Positions 4,651 to 12,601 of a stretch of 18,423 nt of DNA are shown here, in pieces. Positions within the stretch are counted from its first letter, which is position 1. Every line of letters starts with the position of its first letter. Origin of the DNA: Acidobacteriaceae bacterium (GTDB taxonomy: Bacteria; Acidobacteriota; Terriglobia; Terriglobales; Acidobacteriaceae); the NCBI GenBank assembly GCA_030040175.1, contig JASHUF010000409.1:1-18423 (forward strand), written 5' to 3'. The notes beneath the pieces are model-generated. The model made no database searches and had not been told where the DNA came from. It worked only from the letters and a program-made list of their open reading frames with translations. Position numbers and translations under genes: made by a program.

Positions 4651-7629
4651 CTAGCCCTGAATGTCGAACTGCTCCGGGTGCAGTGTGGGATCGCTCTTGA
4701 CCAGGATGTTCTTGCCCACCAGATCCTCAAAGTCGCTCAGCCAGCGGGCGTTGTTCGACTTGAGAATCTTCACCGTTTCCGGATTCACGCGGATCATGAC
4801 GTCTGCGCCCTCCAGATGTTTCCGCATCTTGCGCAGCTCGATGTAAATCTCGTTGCAGACAGTGGTGGGGCTCTTGACCATGCCCGTGGCTTGGCAGGTG
4901 GGACAGGGCGCGGAGAGCGTGCGCTCCAGCGACTGCTTGACCCGCTTGCGCGTGATGGCGACCAGGCCAAAATCGTTGAACTGGAGAACCTTGGTGGGGG
5001 CGCGGTCGTTCTTCAACGCCTCTTCGAGCGCCGCCATCACCTTGAAGCGGTTCTTGCGCTCGTCCATGTCGATGAAATCGATCACGATGATGCCGCCCAG
5101 ATCGCGCAGGCGAATCTGGCGCACGATCTCGGGGACGGCGTCGAGATTGGTCTTGAGAATGGTGTCCTCGAGGCGCGCGGACTTGCCGACATACTTGCCG
5201 GTGTTGATGTCGATGGCCACCAGCGCCTCCGTCTGGTTGATGACGATGGAGCCGCCCGACTTGAGCCAGACCTTGGAGCGCAGGGCCTTCGAGATCTCAT
5301 CCTGGATGCCGAAGTGCTCGAACAGCGGCGTTTCCTTGGTGTAGAGCTTGACGCGGCGCACCAGCGAGGGCGAGATGCGGTTGAGGAAGCGGACGATGCG
5401 CTCATAGTCGGCTTCGGAGTCGACCCAGATGCTGGAGAAGTCGGCGCTGACCTGGTCGCGCAGAACACGCTCGATCAAGCCCAGGTCGTGGTAGATCAGC
5501 GACGGAGACTTCGAGGACTCGGAGCGCTGCTTGATCTCGGTCCAGACATTGATGAGCATGCGCAGGTCGGCCCGGAGCTCCTCTTCCGATGCGCCCGCCG
5601 CGGCGGTGCGGACGATAAAGCCGCCGGAGGAGTCGCCGCGCTCGTTGACGAGGATTCTCTTCAGGCGATGCCGCTCCTCGTCGGAGGCAATTTTGCGGCT
5701 CACCCCGACATGCGTGACCGTGGGCATGAAGACCAGGAAACGGCCCGGGAGCGCGATGTGGCTGGTAATGCGCGCGCCCTTTTTGGCGATAGGTTCCTTG
5801 GCGATCTGGACCAGAATCTCCTGGCCGGGCTTGAGCAGGTCGGAGATCACAGGCAGATCGGAGGTTTGCGCAGAGCGGCGCGGGCCGCCGCGGCGCTGCC
5901 CCTGCCGCTCGCGTCCTCCGCGGCGCCCGCGTCCACCGCGGTCTCGCCGGGGCTCGCCCGGCGCAAGCTGCGCTTCCGCTGCTGGCTCTTCTTCCTCTTC
6001 CTCGATGTCAAAGCCCTCCTCGTCTTCGCCGTTCTTGTCCGCAAAGGTCAGTTGAATCTTGTGGTCGAGATGGGCTTCCTGCAACATCTCGCCCAGGTCG
6101 CCGGAACGGATCTGCGTGGGCAGGGTCTCTTCCTCATAGTCGTCCAGGTCGTGCTCCACGGCTCCGCGGCGGTGCGGAGCGGATTCGAGCTCCTCGCCTT
6201 CGATCAGCTCCTCCTCGATAAGGCCTTCGCCCGGTGCGTAGTTTGAGCCGGCGGGAGCGGTTGCGGCGCCGGCAGCCGGCGCGCCGGGCTGGGTGGGCGC
6301 GCTGGCGTTGTCCTTTTCGGTCTTCTTTTTGCCGCCGAGGCCAAAAAGGCGGAATCCGCTGGGCGATGCAGGATCGATGCGATGGGAGGCGGAGGCATCG
6401 TCTTCCTCCCCGTCGCCGGAATCGGCCGAATGCGGGCCGGAGAGGAATTCCTCCTCCACCAGGTCGTCCTCGTCGAGATCGTCTTCGATCCGAGGCTCTT
6501 CCTCGCTGCGCACGCCGAGCGAATCCGCTGCGGAGGGGACGTGGTAGAAATCGCGAGTGAGCTCGCGGGGTGCCGATTCGATCTCATGAAGCGAGGGCGG
6601 CGCAGACTCCTCGGTCGATGGGGACGGCTCTGTCTCACTGAGCTCTTCCCCGCCGGCCGCAGGAGAAAAGGATCCCCAGGCGGCGGGGTGGGATGCGGCG
6701 CCCGCTCCGGGAGTGACTTCGGGCCCGGTCTCGGGGTTGCGGCGATGCGCGGAGATCGACTCGCCGGGCAGAAGACCGCTGCCGTCCCAGGCGAGCGGCG
6801 CCTCAATCAACGTAGAGGGTCTCGAAGCGTGAGCCGGGCGAGGCGAAGTAGAGGAGGCAGGCTTGGCGGCTTCGGGAGCAGGCGCGCCGCCGTATTTCGA
6901 AAGCGACTCGCCGGGCAGGACAAAGGCCGGGGCCTGCGGCGCCCGCGGCGTCTCGGTTGCGTGAGTCTCTGCCGCGCCGTGGCTCTCGGGCTGAATTTCA
7001 GCGGCCTCTTCGCCCGCCGGAGCCGGGGGAGCCGGGGTTTCTACGGTGTGCGAGGGGCCGCGTCCGCCACGGCGGTGACGGCGTCCGCGCCAGCGCCTTC
7101 CGCTCTGCTGCTCGGGATCTTCCTCTCCCGGCCGTTCCAATTCGGGAGCCTTCGGCGAAGCCGGCCTGCCGGCGCCGGCAGTGTCTGCCGGGAGTGCTTC
7201 CACGATGCGCGGCTCCGGCCCATCGGGTTCCTGCCCGCGGAGTTCCTGCCCGCGGAGTTCCTGCCGTTGACCTGAGCGGCTGCCGCGCTCGCCCGGGCCT
7301 GCGGGCTGATCGTGGCCGTTGCCGTGCCGCACCTCGCGCGGAGCACGCGACGCGCCGGCGGCCGCGGCCCGCTCGATCTCCTCCGTGTCTTCCTGGTCTT
7401 CGAGCTCCACGAAGTCGGTTACATAGAGGAAGGCGTCGCGCTCCAGGCCGAGGTCGACGAAGGCCGACTGCATGCCGGGAAGGACGCGGGTGACGCGGCC
7501 GTTGTAAATGGAGCCCGCGAGGGTGTACTCGTTTTCGCGTTCGTAGTAGATTTCCGCGAGCTGATCGTCTTCAAGAATGGCCAGCCGCGTCTCATGCGGC
7601 GTGGAGGAAATACAAATTTCTTTTGCCAT
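4651..7629 (-). CDS. rng: Ribonuclease E/G with a 500-residue insertion in its S1 domain
   Basis: This cytoplasmic single-strand endoribonuclease acts in rRNA processing and mRNA decay. It has 992 residues. Residues 1-73 start like RNase G/E (ISSTPHETRLAILEDDQLAE, then GSIYNGRVTRVLPGMQSAFVDLG). The S1 domain breaks off at about 74 and resumes at about 592 (PVISDLLKPGQEILVQIAKE). The catalytic part is intact. The magnesium-binding Asp807 lies in AIDINTGKYVGK and Asp851 in IVIDFIDMDERKNR. The zinc-link motif is CPTC (909-912). The insertion is low-complexity, with two Arg/Gly-rich blocks (177-191 and 561-585), acidic blocks and a repeated LPGES motif. The C-terminus stops after the core, as in RNase G. 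The ATG at 7629 is preceded by GGAAAGG. It follows mrdA-rodA after a long gap. The symbol rne would be equally defensible. Confidence 0.93.
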   Translation of the reverse strand: MAKEICISSTPHETRLAILEDDQLAEIYYERENEYTLAGSIYNGRVTRVLPGMQSAFVDLGLERDAFLYVTDFVELEDQEDTEEIERAAAAGASRAPREVRHGNGHDQPAGPGERGSRSGQRQELRGQELRGQEPDGPEPRIVEALPADTAGAGRPASPKAPELERPGEEDPEQQSGRRWRGRRHRRGGRGPSHTVETPAPPAPAGEEAAEIQPESHGAAETHATETPRAPQAPAFVLPGESLSKYGGAPAPEAAKPASSTSPRPAHASRPSTLIEAPLAWDGSGLLPGESISAHRRNPETGPEVTPGAGAASHPAAWGSFSPAAGGEELSETEPSPSTEESAPPSLHEIESAPRELTRDFYHVPSAADSLGVRSEEEPRIEDDLDEDDLVEEEFLSGPHSADSGDGEEDDASASHRIDPASPSGFRLFGLGGKKKTEKDNASAPTQPGAPAAGAATAPAGSNYAPGEGLIEEELIEGEELESAPHRRGAVEHDLDDYEEETLPTQIRSGDLGEMLQEAHLDHKIQLTFADKNGEDEEGFDIEEEEEEPAAEAQLAPGEPRRDRGGRGRRGGRERQGQRRGGPRRSAQTSDLPVISDLLKPGQEILVQIAKEPIAKKGARITSHIALPGRFLVFMPTVTHVGVSRKIASDEERHRLKRILVNERGDSSGGFIVRTAAAGASEEELRADLRMLINVWTEIKQRSESSKSPSLIYHDLGLIERVLRDQVSADFSSIWVDSEADYERIVRFLNRISPSLVRRVKLYTKETPLFEHFGIQDEISKALRSKVWLKSGGSIVINQTEALVAIDINTGKYVGKSARLEDTILKTNLDAVPEIVRQIRLRDLGGIIVIDFIDMDERKNRFKVMAALEEALKNDRAPTKVLQFNDFGLVAITRKRVKQSLERTLSAPCPTCQATGMVKSPTTVCNEIYIELRKMRKHLEGADVMIRVNPETVKILKSNNARWLSDFEDLVGKNILVKSDPTLHPEQFDIQG
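7237..7266. repeat. Tandem 15-bp duplication inside rng
   Basis: The unit CCCGCGGAGTTCCTG occurs twice in tandem (7237-7251 and 7252-7266, approximate edges) and a diverged continuation follows. On the coding strand it makes the repeated peptide QELRGQELRGQE near residues 123-134. Its length is a multiple of three, so the frame is kept. It shows that the S1 insertion is growing or shrinking by replication slippage. Confidence 0.7.
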
Positions 7630-8101
7630 CGTACCTTTCCGTCCCGGAGCTCAGGGCTCAAGGAAACCGCGGCAAGGACAGATGGAAACACGCGCAACCG
7701 GGAGGCGAGGGAATGGGCGGAAGGGACGACCTGTTTACGCTGATGCAGCGGCCTGAATGCGGAGATCTGGACGCGGCGGGCGAACCCGCTGCGAAGGCCA
7801 AACCCATGCCAGCCGGACAAGCTTCAGAATGAGGTGATCCGTGGCGAGAGAGCGGTGGCCAACCTGCCTGGGGGGGCGAAGCCGTTTGGCCAACGGCGGC
7901 AAGCGGTTGCCGCGCGGAGGACCGTTTTTCCCCTCTCTGCCTGCTCATGAACCCAATCCTGCCGGGCGCGGTCCATCGGGACCTGCCGGCGAAAAAACTG
8001 AAAAATCTTTCTCTCCCGCGGCGGGACTTTTCCTCACCGGCGCAAGAGCCGAACTTTCGACCTAAAACCTCGCGTCCGATCCGGCAGGACCATGACGCGC
8101 T
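7630..8101 (-). promoter_or_regulatory. 472-base structured region upstream of rng (possible long 5' leader)
   Basis: No convincing gene lies here. On the minus strand it separates rodA from rng. It contains strong self-complementary segments, notably GCGGCAA and TTGCCGC around GCGG (7896-7913) and a nearby TTGGCCAA palindrome. The open frames crossing it are Arg/Pro/Ser-rich and look spurious. In E. coli a long structured rne leader is the site of RNase E autoregulation. A similar role here is inference from position and structure only. No clear promoter boxes were found. Confidence 0.35.
7992..8025 (-). terminator. Possible weak terminator downstream of rodA
   Basis: On the minus strand a short CCCG/CGGG stem (within 8015-8025) is followed by a T-rich stretch containing ATTTTTCAGTTTTTTC. 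The stem is only about 4 bp with a 3-base loop, so termination would be weak. If real, it would separate the mrdA-rodA transcript from rng. Confidence 0.3.
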
Positions 8102-9199
8102 CTAGTTGACGAACCGGCGCATGCGGACGTTCATCGCCACGCCCAGCGCCAGAAACGTAAACAACACCGAAGACCCACCGTAGCTCATTAACGGTAAAGG
8201 GATTCCGGTGACCGGCATAAACCCGATGACCATGCCCACGTTGACCGCAATCTGGAAGGTCAACACAGCCACGATTCCCATAATAATCAGGGAACCGGGC
8301 AGGTCGGCGGCTGTTTGAGCGTTCTGGATCAAACGCATCAATATGAAAAAGTATAGCAGTAGAACCGAAAGCGCGCCCACAAAGCCGTGCTCCTCGCTGA
8401 ACGCGGCAAAGATGAAGTCCGTATACGGGATGGGCAGAAAGTAGCCCTGGGTCTGGCTTCCTTTGGACTGGCCGCGACCCCAGATGCCTCCGTCGCCCAC
8501 GGCGATGAGAGACTGGCGAATCTGGTAGCCCGAACCGCGCGGGTCGTTGTCCGGATTGATGAAGCTGGTTAGCCGCGCTTTCTGGTACGACTTGAAGACC
8601 TTGCCGCTCGACCAGACGCCGGCCAGCAGTGCGACTCCGCAGACGATGAGAATGGCGGCCTGGCGCAGGCTGATGCCGCCGAGGAAGAGTCCTGCAACCA
8701 GGATGGGCGCATACGTGAGCGTTGTGCCCAGGTCGGGTTGAACCAGGACCAGCACCATGGGAATGCCGACCAGCGCGAAGGCCTTGAAGATCTCTCTCCA
8801 GGTGAGGTTGCGGCCGCCCAGGTTGGCGAAGTAGCGGGCGACCACAAGGACCAGCACCAGTTTGACCCACTCCGACGGCTGGAACTGAATGGGCCCGAGG
8901 GCGATCCAGCGCTTGGCGCCCAGAGCCTTGTGGCCGACCAGCTTGACCGCGATGAGGGCCACGATAAAGACAACGTACGCCCAGGGCGACCAGTCCAGCA
9001 GCCGGTGGTAATCGATCTTGGCCAGGATGAACATGCCCGCCATGCCCGCGGCGATGAACATGATCTGCTTGGATTCAAAGCTGGCGAAGCGGGTGTGCGC
9101 CGTGGTGGAGTGGATTTCGAGCACGGAGACGGTGGAAAGGATGAGCACCAGGCCGAGCAGCCCCCAGTCGAAGTCGCGAAAGCTCAGGAAGCGGCGCAT
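8102..9199 (-). CDS. rodA: Peptidoglycan glycosyltransferase RodA (SEDS family)
   Basis: RodA polymerises lipid II into glycan strands during cell elongation in the inner membrane, working with PBP2. The 365-residue form starts at the ATG at 9199, which overlaps the PBP2 stop as TGATG. A GTG at 9232 in frame would add 11 residues, but the TGATG overlap and an upstream AAGGA favour 9199. About ten membrane helices are visible. SEDS signatures are PIQFQPSEWVKL (103-114), LVQPDLGTTL (152-161), GSGYQIRQSLIAVGDGGIWG (222-241), and PIPYTDFIFAAFSEE (256-270) with the catalytic Asp261. The end of the protein has GIPLPLMSYGGSS (332-344). The length is normal for the family. It is co-transcribed and coupled with the preceding PBP2 gene. 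Confidence 0.96.
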   Translation of the reverse strand: MRRFLSFRDFDWGLLGLVLILSTVSVLEIHSTTAHTRFASFESKQIMFIAAGMAGMFILAKIDYHRLLDWSPWAYVVFIVALIAVKLVGHKALGAKRWIALGPIQFQPSEWVKLVLVLVVARYFANLGGRNLTWREIFKAFALVGIPMVLVLVQPDLGTTLTYAPILVAGLFLGGISLRQAAILIVCGVALLAGVWSSGKVFKSYQKARLTSFINPDNDPRGSGYQIRQSLIAVGDGGIWGRGQSKGSQTQGYFLPIPYTDFIFAAFSEEHGFVGALSVLLLYFFILMRLIQNAQTAADLPGSLIIMGIVAVLTFQIAVNVGMVIGFMPVTGIPLPLMSYGGSSVLFTFLALGVAMNVRMRRFVN

Positions 9200-11382
9200 C
9201 AGGGAAGCGGTTCCTTGGTCGTGGCTTTCCACCAGACCGGCTCAGGCTTGAAGGGCAGCGCGGCGCCGGGCCACGAGGGAAGCGCCCGCACGGCGCCGGC
9301 AAGCGAATCGGCGGCCGCGGCCGGGACGGAACCGACCAGGGTCTTCTCCGACGCGCCCTCGGAATCCGATTGTTCGGAACCGGATGAGCCGGCACCGGCC
9401 GGTTCCGGATCGATGAAGAAATGGCCGCCGTGCAGCTCGGCGTCGTCTTCAACCACCCCGGAGCGGGAACGCCCGCCGGCACCGGACTCCGACCACACCG
9501 CGCCCATCTCCACCGGCCCGGCGCCGGGTTTGGGTGCGCCGGCCTGCTGGAGAACGTTCTTCTCGAGAAGTCGCTGCTTGTTCACATAAACCGTGGCCAC
9601 CTGCGCGGCCAGCCGGGCGGCGTTCGAGCCCCAGTCGCCGTGCTCCCAGAGCACGCAGACCACGAACTCGGGATCGCGGCGGGGAATCACGCCCACGAAC
9701 CAGCCATTGGGCCGGGTATCGACGCCGTGGCCCATATGCTCGAGGGCCTCGTGGCTGGCCACCTGCGCGGTGCCGGTCTTGCCGGCGAAATCCACGCCAT
9801 CGAGATGCGAAGCGGCAGCCGTCCCGCCCATGGTGGGATCGGTGGCGCCGGCCATGCCGTTGGTGATGATCTCCCAGGTCTCGGGATTCAGCGGAATGGT
9901 GGCGTCGCCGGAGCCGGGAAACTGGTCCAGCAGCGACTCACGGAAGCCGGCCGGCAGCTGGGAGGGATCGACCACATGCGGACGGACGAAGTGGCCGTCC
10001 GACGCAATGCCGCTGATATACCGCGCCAGCTGAATGGGCGTGACCGTGACCGCGCCCTGGCCGATGCCCACGGAGATGGTCTCGCCCGCAAACCACTTCT
10101 CATGAAAGTTCTTGAGCTTCCATTCGGTGGAGGGTACGATGCCGCTGGCTTCGTTGGGCAGGTCGATGCCGGTCTTCTCGCCCAGGCCCACGCTGTGCGC
10201 GTAGCGGGCGATGGTGTCGATGCCGAGCTTGTTCGCCAGCGTGTAGTAGAACGTGTCGCAGGACCAGGGGATGGCGTGCTCGATGTCGACCATGCCGTGA
10301 TGGCGGTCGCATTTATAGAAGTGTCCGTAGAACGTGGCGCCGCCGGCGCAGAAGACGTGCATGTCCTGGGCTACGCCTTCCTCAAGGCCGGCCACGGACA
10401 TGAGGATCTTGAAGGTGGAACCGGGCGCGAGCTGCGCCTGGATGGCGCGGTTCATCAGCGGATGGTCGGGGTCGGCGAGGAGCTTGCTCCAGTCGGTGCG
10501 GTTGATCTTGACGGCAAATTCATTGGGATCGTAAGCGGGGTGGGAGACCATGGCGAGAATTTCGCCGCTCTTGGGGTTCATCACCACCACGGCGCCGTCG
10601 CGGTCGCCCAGGGCCTGCTCGGCGGCGCGCTGGATGTCGAGGTCGATGGTGAGTTTGAGGTCCTGCCCCGGTATGGCGTGCTGGGTGCGCAGGTAGCCCA
10701 CCTCGCGCCCGTGGCTGTCGACGATCACGTCGCGGCTGCCGTCGGTGCCGCGCAGCAGGGCGTCGTAGGTCTCTTCCACGCCGGCCTTGCCCACCACGTC
10801 GCCGGGCTCGTAGTAAGCGAAGCGGGGATTGTTCAGGTCGTCTTCGCTCACCTCGCCCACGTAGCCGATGAGATGCGCGGCGAAGCCGTCGCGCGGGTAG
10901 AGGCGCCGCTCCTCATCGATGGTCTCGAGCTCGGGCAGTTCGTTGCGATGGGCGGCGATGAAGGCCTGCTCGTCGGCGCTGATGTCTTCCTTGATGGGAA
11001 TGGGCTGATAACCGGGCGACGTGCGGAAGCGGTGCAGCGTGGCCCGCAACTGGTCGAGATCGAGGTTGAGGCCGCGGGCGATCAGCGGCAGGTCGGCATC
11101 GACGCTATGGCTCTGCTCGCGCACGAGGAAGCAGGAGACGGAGGGGTAGTTGTCCACGATGAGGCGCTTTTCACGGTCGAAGATTTTGCCGCGCGGAGCC
11201 ATGATGGGCTCTTTGCGGATGCGGTTCTGCTCCGCCAGAGCACGGTAGTTCTGCGCGCCCAGCACCTGCAGGCGCCACAGTCCCCCGGCCAAAGCCAGCA
11301 TCATAAACAGGATGCCGTACTGGATCACTGCCAACTTGAGGCTGGGGACTTTCTCGCCGCGGTTGCTGCCGTTGGAAACCAT
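9199..11382 (-). CDS. mrdA: Penicillin-binding protein 2, peptidoglycan DD-transpeptidase
   Basis: PBP2 cross-links side-wall peptidoglycan in the periplasm and is the partner of RodA. It has 727 residues. There is a short cytoplasmic N-terminus and one membrane anchor (about 18-38). A dimerisation/pedestal region starts at IMAPRGKIFDREKRL (60-74). The transpeptidase domain has SxxK at 322-325 (PGSTFK), SxD at 374-376 (SCD, the PBP2 variant of SxN) and KTGT at 535-538. After about residue 605 there is a 120-residue C-terminal tail, rich in Gly, Ser, Ala, Glu and Pro and absent from E. coli PBP2. The ATG at 11382 follows AGAGGA. Its stop overlaps the rodA start. The usual mreBCD genes are not upstream, where a repeat and a divergent transporter gene lie instead. 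Confidence 0.96.
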   Translation of the reverse strand: MVSNGSNRGEKVPSLKLAVIQYGILFMMLALAGGLWRLQVLGAQNYRALAEQNRIRKEPIMAPRGKIFDREKRLIVDNYPSVSCFLVREQSHSVDADLPLIARGLNLDLDQLRATLHRFRTSPGYQPIPIKEDISADEQAFIAAHRNELPELETIDEERRLYPRDGFAAHLIGYVGEVSEDDLNNPRFAYYEPGDVVGKAGVEETYDALLRGTDGSRDVIVDSHGREVGYLRTQHAIPGQDLKLTIDLDIQRAAEQALGDRDGAVVVMNPKSGEILAMVSHPAYDPNEFAVKINRTDWSKLLADPDHPLMNRAIQAQLAPGSTFKILMSVAGLEEGVAQDMHVFCAGGATFYGHFYKCDRHHGMVDIEHAIPWSCDTFYYTLANKLGIDTIARYAHSVGLGEKTGIDLPNEASGIVPSTEWKLKNFHEKWFAGETISVGIGQGAVTVTPIQLARYISGIASDGHFVRPHVVDPSQLPAGFRESLLDQFPGSGDATIPLNPETWEIITNGMAGATDPTMGGTAAASHLDGVDFAGKTGTAQVASHEALEHMGHGVDTRPNGWFVGVIPRRDPEFVVCVLWEHGDWGSNAARLAAQVATVYVNKQRLLEKNVLQQAGAPKPGAGPVEMGAVWSESGAGGRSRSGVVEDDAELHGGHFFIDPEPAGAGSSGSEQSDSEGASEKTLVGSVPAAAADSLAGAVRALPSWPGAALPFKPEPVWWKATTKEPLP

Positions 11383-11432
11383 TGTCCTCTAGCTTCTTTC
11401 GAGAACTGGTTGCATAAATGGCTTTGTAAAAG

Positions 11433-11486
11433 GGCCCGGCTGTAGCCGGGCCGCAAAGGCCGCATCAACGGTGGGGCTTTAGCCCC
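11433..11486. repeat. REP-like pair of GC palindromes
   Basis: GGCCCGGCT gt AGCCGGGCC (11433-11452) is a perfect 9-bp-arm hairpin. Twenty bases on, GGGGCT tt AGCCCC (11473-11486) is a second palindrome. GGGGCTTTAGCCCC-type units are, from memory, abundant dispersed elements in Acidobacteriota. The pair lies in the gap between the divergent mrdA and exporter genes. Read on the minus strand, the larger hairpin is followed by CTTTTA. It might reduce readthrough into mrdA, though that is only a possibility. Confidence 0.7.
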
Positions 11487-11552
11487 TGAGGGACACTATC
11501 CAACAGCCTGAGGCCATGGATGCAACCAACTCTAGGATATATCGAATCCAGT

Positions 11553-11581
11553 TTGAACCCCAAGCGCGCCCGGCATATGCG
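11553..11581 (+). promoter_or_regulatory. Candidate promoter of the DMT exporter gene
   Basis: TTGAAC (11553-11558), a 17-base spacer and TATGCG (11576-11581) lie just upstream of the exporter ATG at 11596. The -35 match is good and the -10 match is mediocre. Transcription would begin within about 10 bases of the start codon, so the mRNA would be nearly leaderless. That agrees with the lack of a visible ribosome binding site. Confidence 0.35.
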
Positions 11582-11595
11582 ACCCTAGATTTGCC

Positions 11596-12573
11596 ATGCG
11601 GGAGTCAACCTCGAATCGGGACAACCAGGACCGCGCAAGCGTGGGGTTGCTGGGCTACGGCGCCTGCGCCCTCGCCGGTACGCTCTGGGGCACGGGCTTC
11701 TTCTGGGGCAGGCTGGCGCTCAACGAGATGGGCGTGGAGCCCATGGTGCTCTACCGTTTCCTGTTCGCCGCGCTGGGCATGCTGCCGGTAGCCCTGCGCA
11801 ACCGGATCCGGCTCACCGCGCGCCAGCGGCGGACGCTGCTGCTGGCCGCGGCCTTCGGCATTCCCATCCAGTTCCTGCTCCAGTTCCATGGCCTGGCGCG
11901 GACCACGGTGAGCCACGCCTCGCTGATGGTGGGCACCATGCCCGTGCTGCTGGCCGCGGCGGCCACGGCGTTTGCCGGCGAGCGGCTCGACGGGTTCGGC
12001 TGGCTGGCATTGTTTCTTTCCACGGCGGGCGTGGCGCTGGTGGCGCTGGGCGGGAGCCACGCAACCACCGGACGCGAGACGCCCACGCTCGCGGGCGACC
12101 TGCTGGTGCTGGCCTCGCTGATCACGGCGCTGGTTTGGGTGCTCTTGAGCAAGAAACTCATGGAGACGGTGAGCCCGAAGGTGGTCTCTTCTTACACGAT
12201 TCTCACGGGAACCGCAATGCTGGCCGCCATCGTGCTGGGGCCGCCGATGCTGGCTCTGCTGACGCACCGGCATGCCGATGCGCTGCCGGTGGAGCACGTG
12301 AGCCTGACGGCGTGGACGGCGCTCGCCATTGGCGGGTTGTTCTGCACCGCGGCCACCACGCTCTTGTGGAACTGGGGGATTCATCATGTGCCGGCTTCGC
12401 GGGCAGGAGTCTTCCTCAACATCGAGCCGGCTCTGGGTTCGATCCTGGGCGTGGAGCTGCTGGGCGAGCGGCTGGGCCCGTATGCGTGGGCGGGCGGCGC
12501 GCTCATCATCGGCGCGGCCGTGGCCATGACCGTGCGCGGCCGCGAGCCGGAGCCGGCGGTGATTTTGGAATAG
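11596..12573 (+). CDS. DMT-superfamily transporter (EamA-type exporter)
   Basis: This is an inner-membrane protein of 325 residues with about ten transmembrane helices arranged as two EamA repeats (roughly 18-145 and 165-312). Typical segments are GYGACALAGTLWGTGFFWGR and SHASLMVGTMPVLLAAAATA in the first repeat, and PASRAGVFLNIEPALGSILG and LGERLGPYAWAGGALIIGAA in the second. EamA proteins usually export metabolites or drugs, and the substrate cannot be read here. The ATG at 11596 has no clear Shine-Dalgarno. A membrane CPBP-like gene follows after 28 bases on the same strand, so the two are likely co-transcribed. Confidence 0.92.
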   Translation: MRESTSNRDNQDRASVGLLGYGACALAGTLWGTGFFWGRLALNEMGVEPMVLYRFLFAALGMLPVALRNRIRLTARQRRTLLLAAAFGIPIQFLLQFHGLARTTVSHASLMVGTMPVLLAAAATAFAGERLDGFGWLALFLSTAGVALVALGGSHATTGRETPTLAGDLLVLASLITALVWVLLSKKLMETVSPKVVSSYTILTGTAMLAAIVLGPPMLALLTHRHADALPVEHVSLTAWTALAIGGLFCTAATTLLWNWGIHHVPASRAGVFLNIEPALGSILGVELLGERLGPYAWAGGALIIGAAVAMTVRGREPEPAVILE

Positions 12574-12601
12574 CGCGCGCAAGCTGCCTTACCATCGATT
12601 T

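Noticed and set aside
4678..6246. 522-codon open frame on the plus strand antisense to RNase E/G
   Set aside because: It mirrors the conserved catalytic half of RNase E/G. Its product is a Leu/Asp/Val-rich shadow with no domain and no ribosome binding site.
7658..7948. 96-codon minus-strand frame in the gap upstream of rng
   Set aside because: The composition is Arg/Ser/Pro/Gly-rich with no pattern of a folded protein and no ribosome binding site. It is more likely leader or spacer.
8024..8035. RNase-P-RNA-like string GAGGAAAAGTCC on the minus strand
   Set aside because: The conserved form is GAGGAAAGTCC, without the extra A. The matching 3' core segment is absent in the following 400 bases.
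9421..11445. 674-codon open frame on the plus strand antisense to PBP2
   Set aside because: The opposite strand encodes a full PBP2 with all catalytic motifs. The antisense protein is Gly/Ala/Val/His-rich with no recognisable domain, as expected from codon bias in GC-rich DNA.
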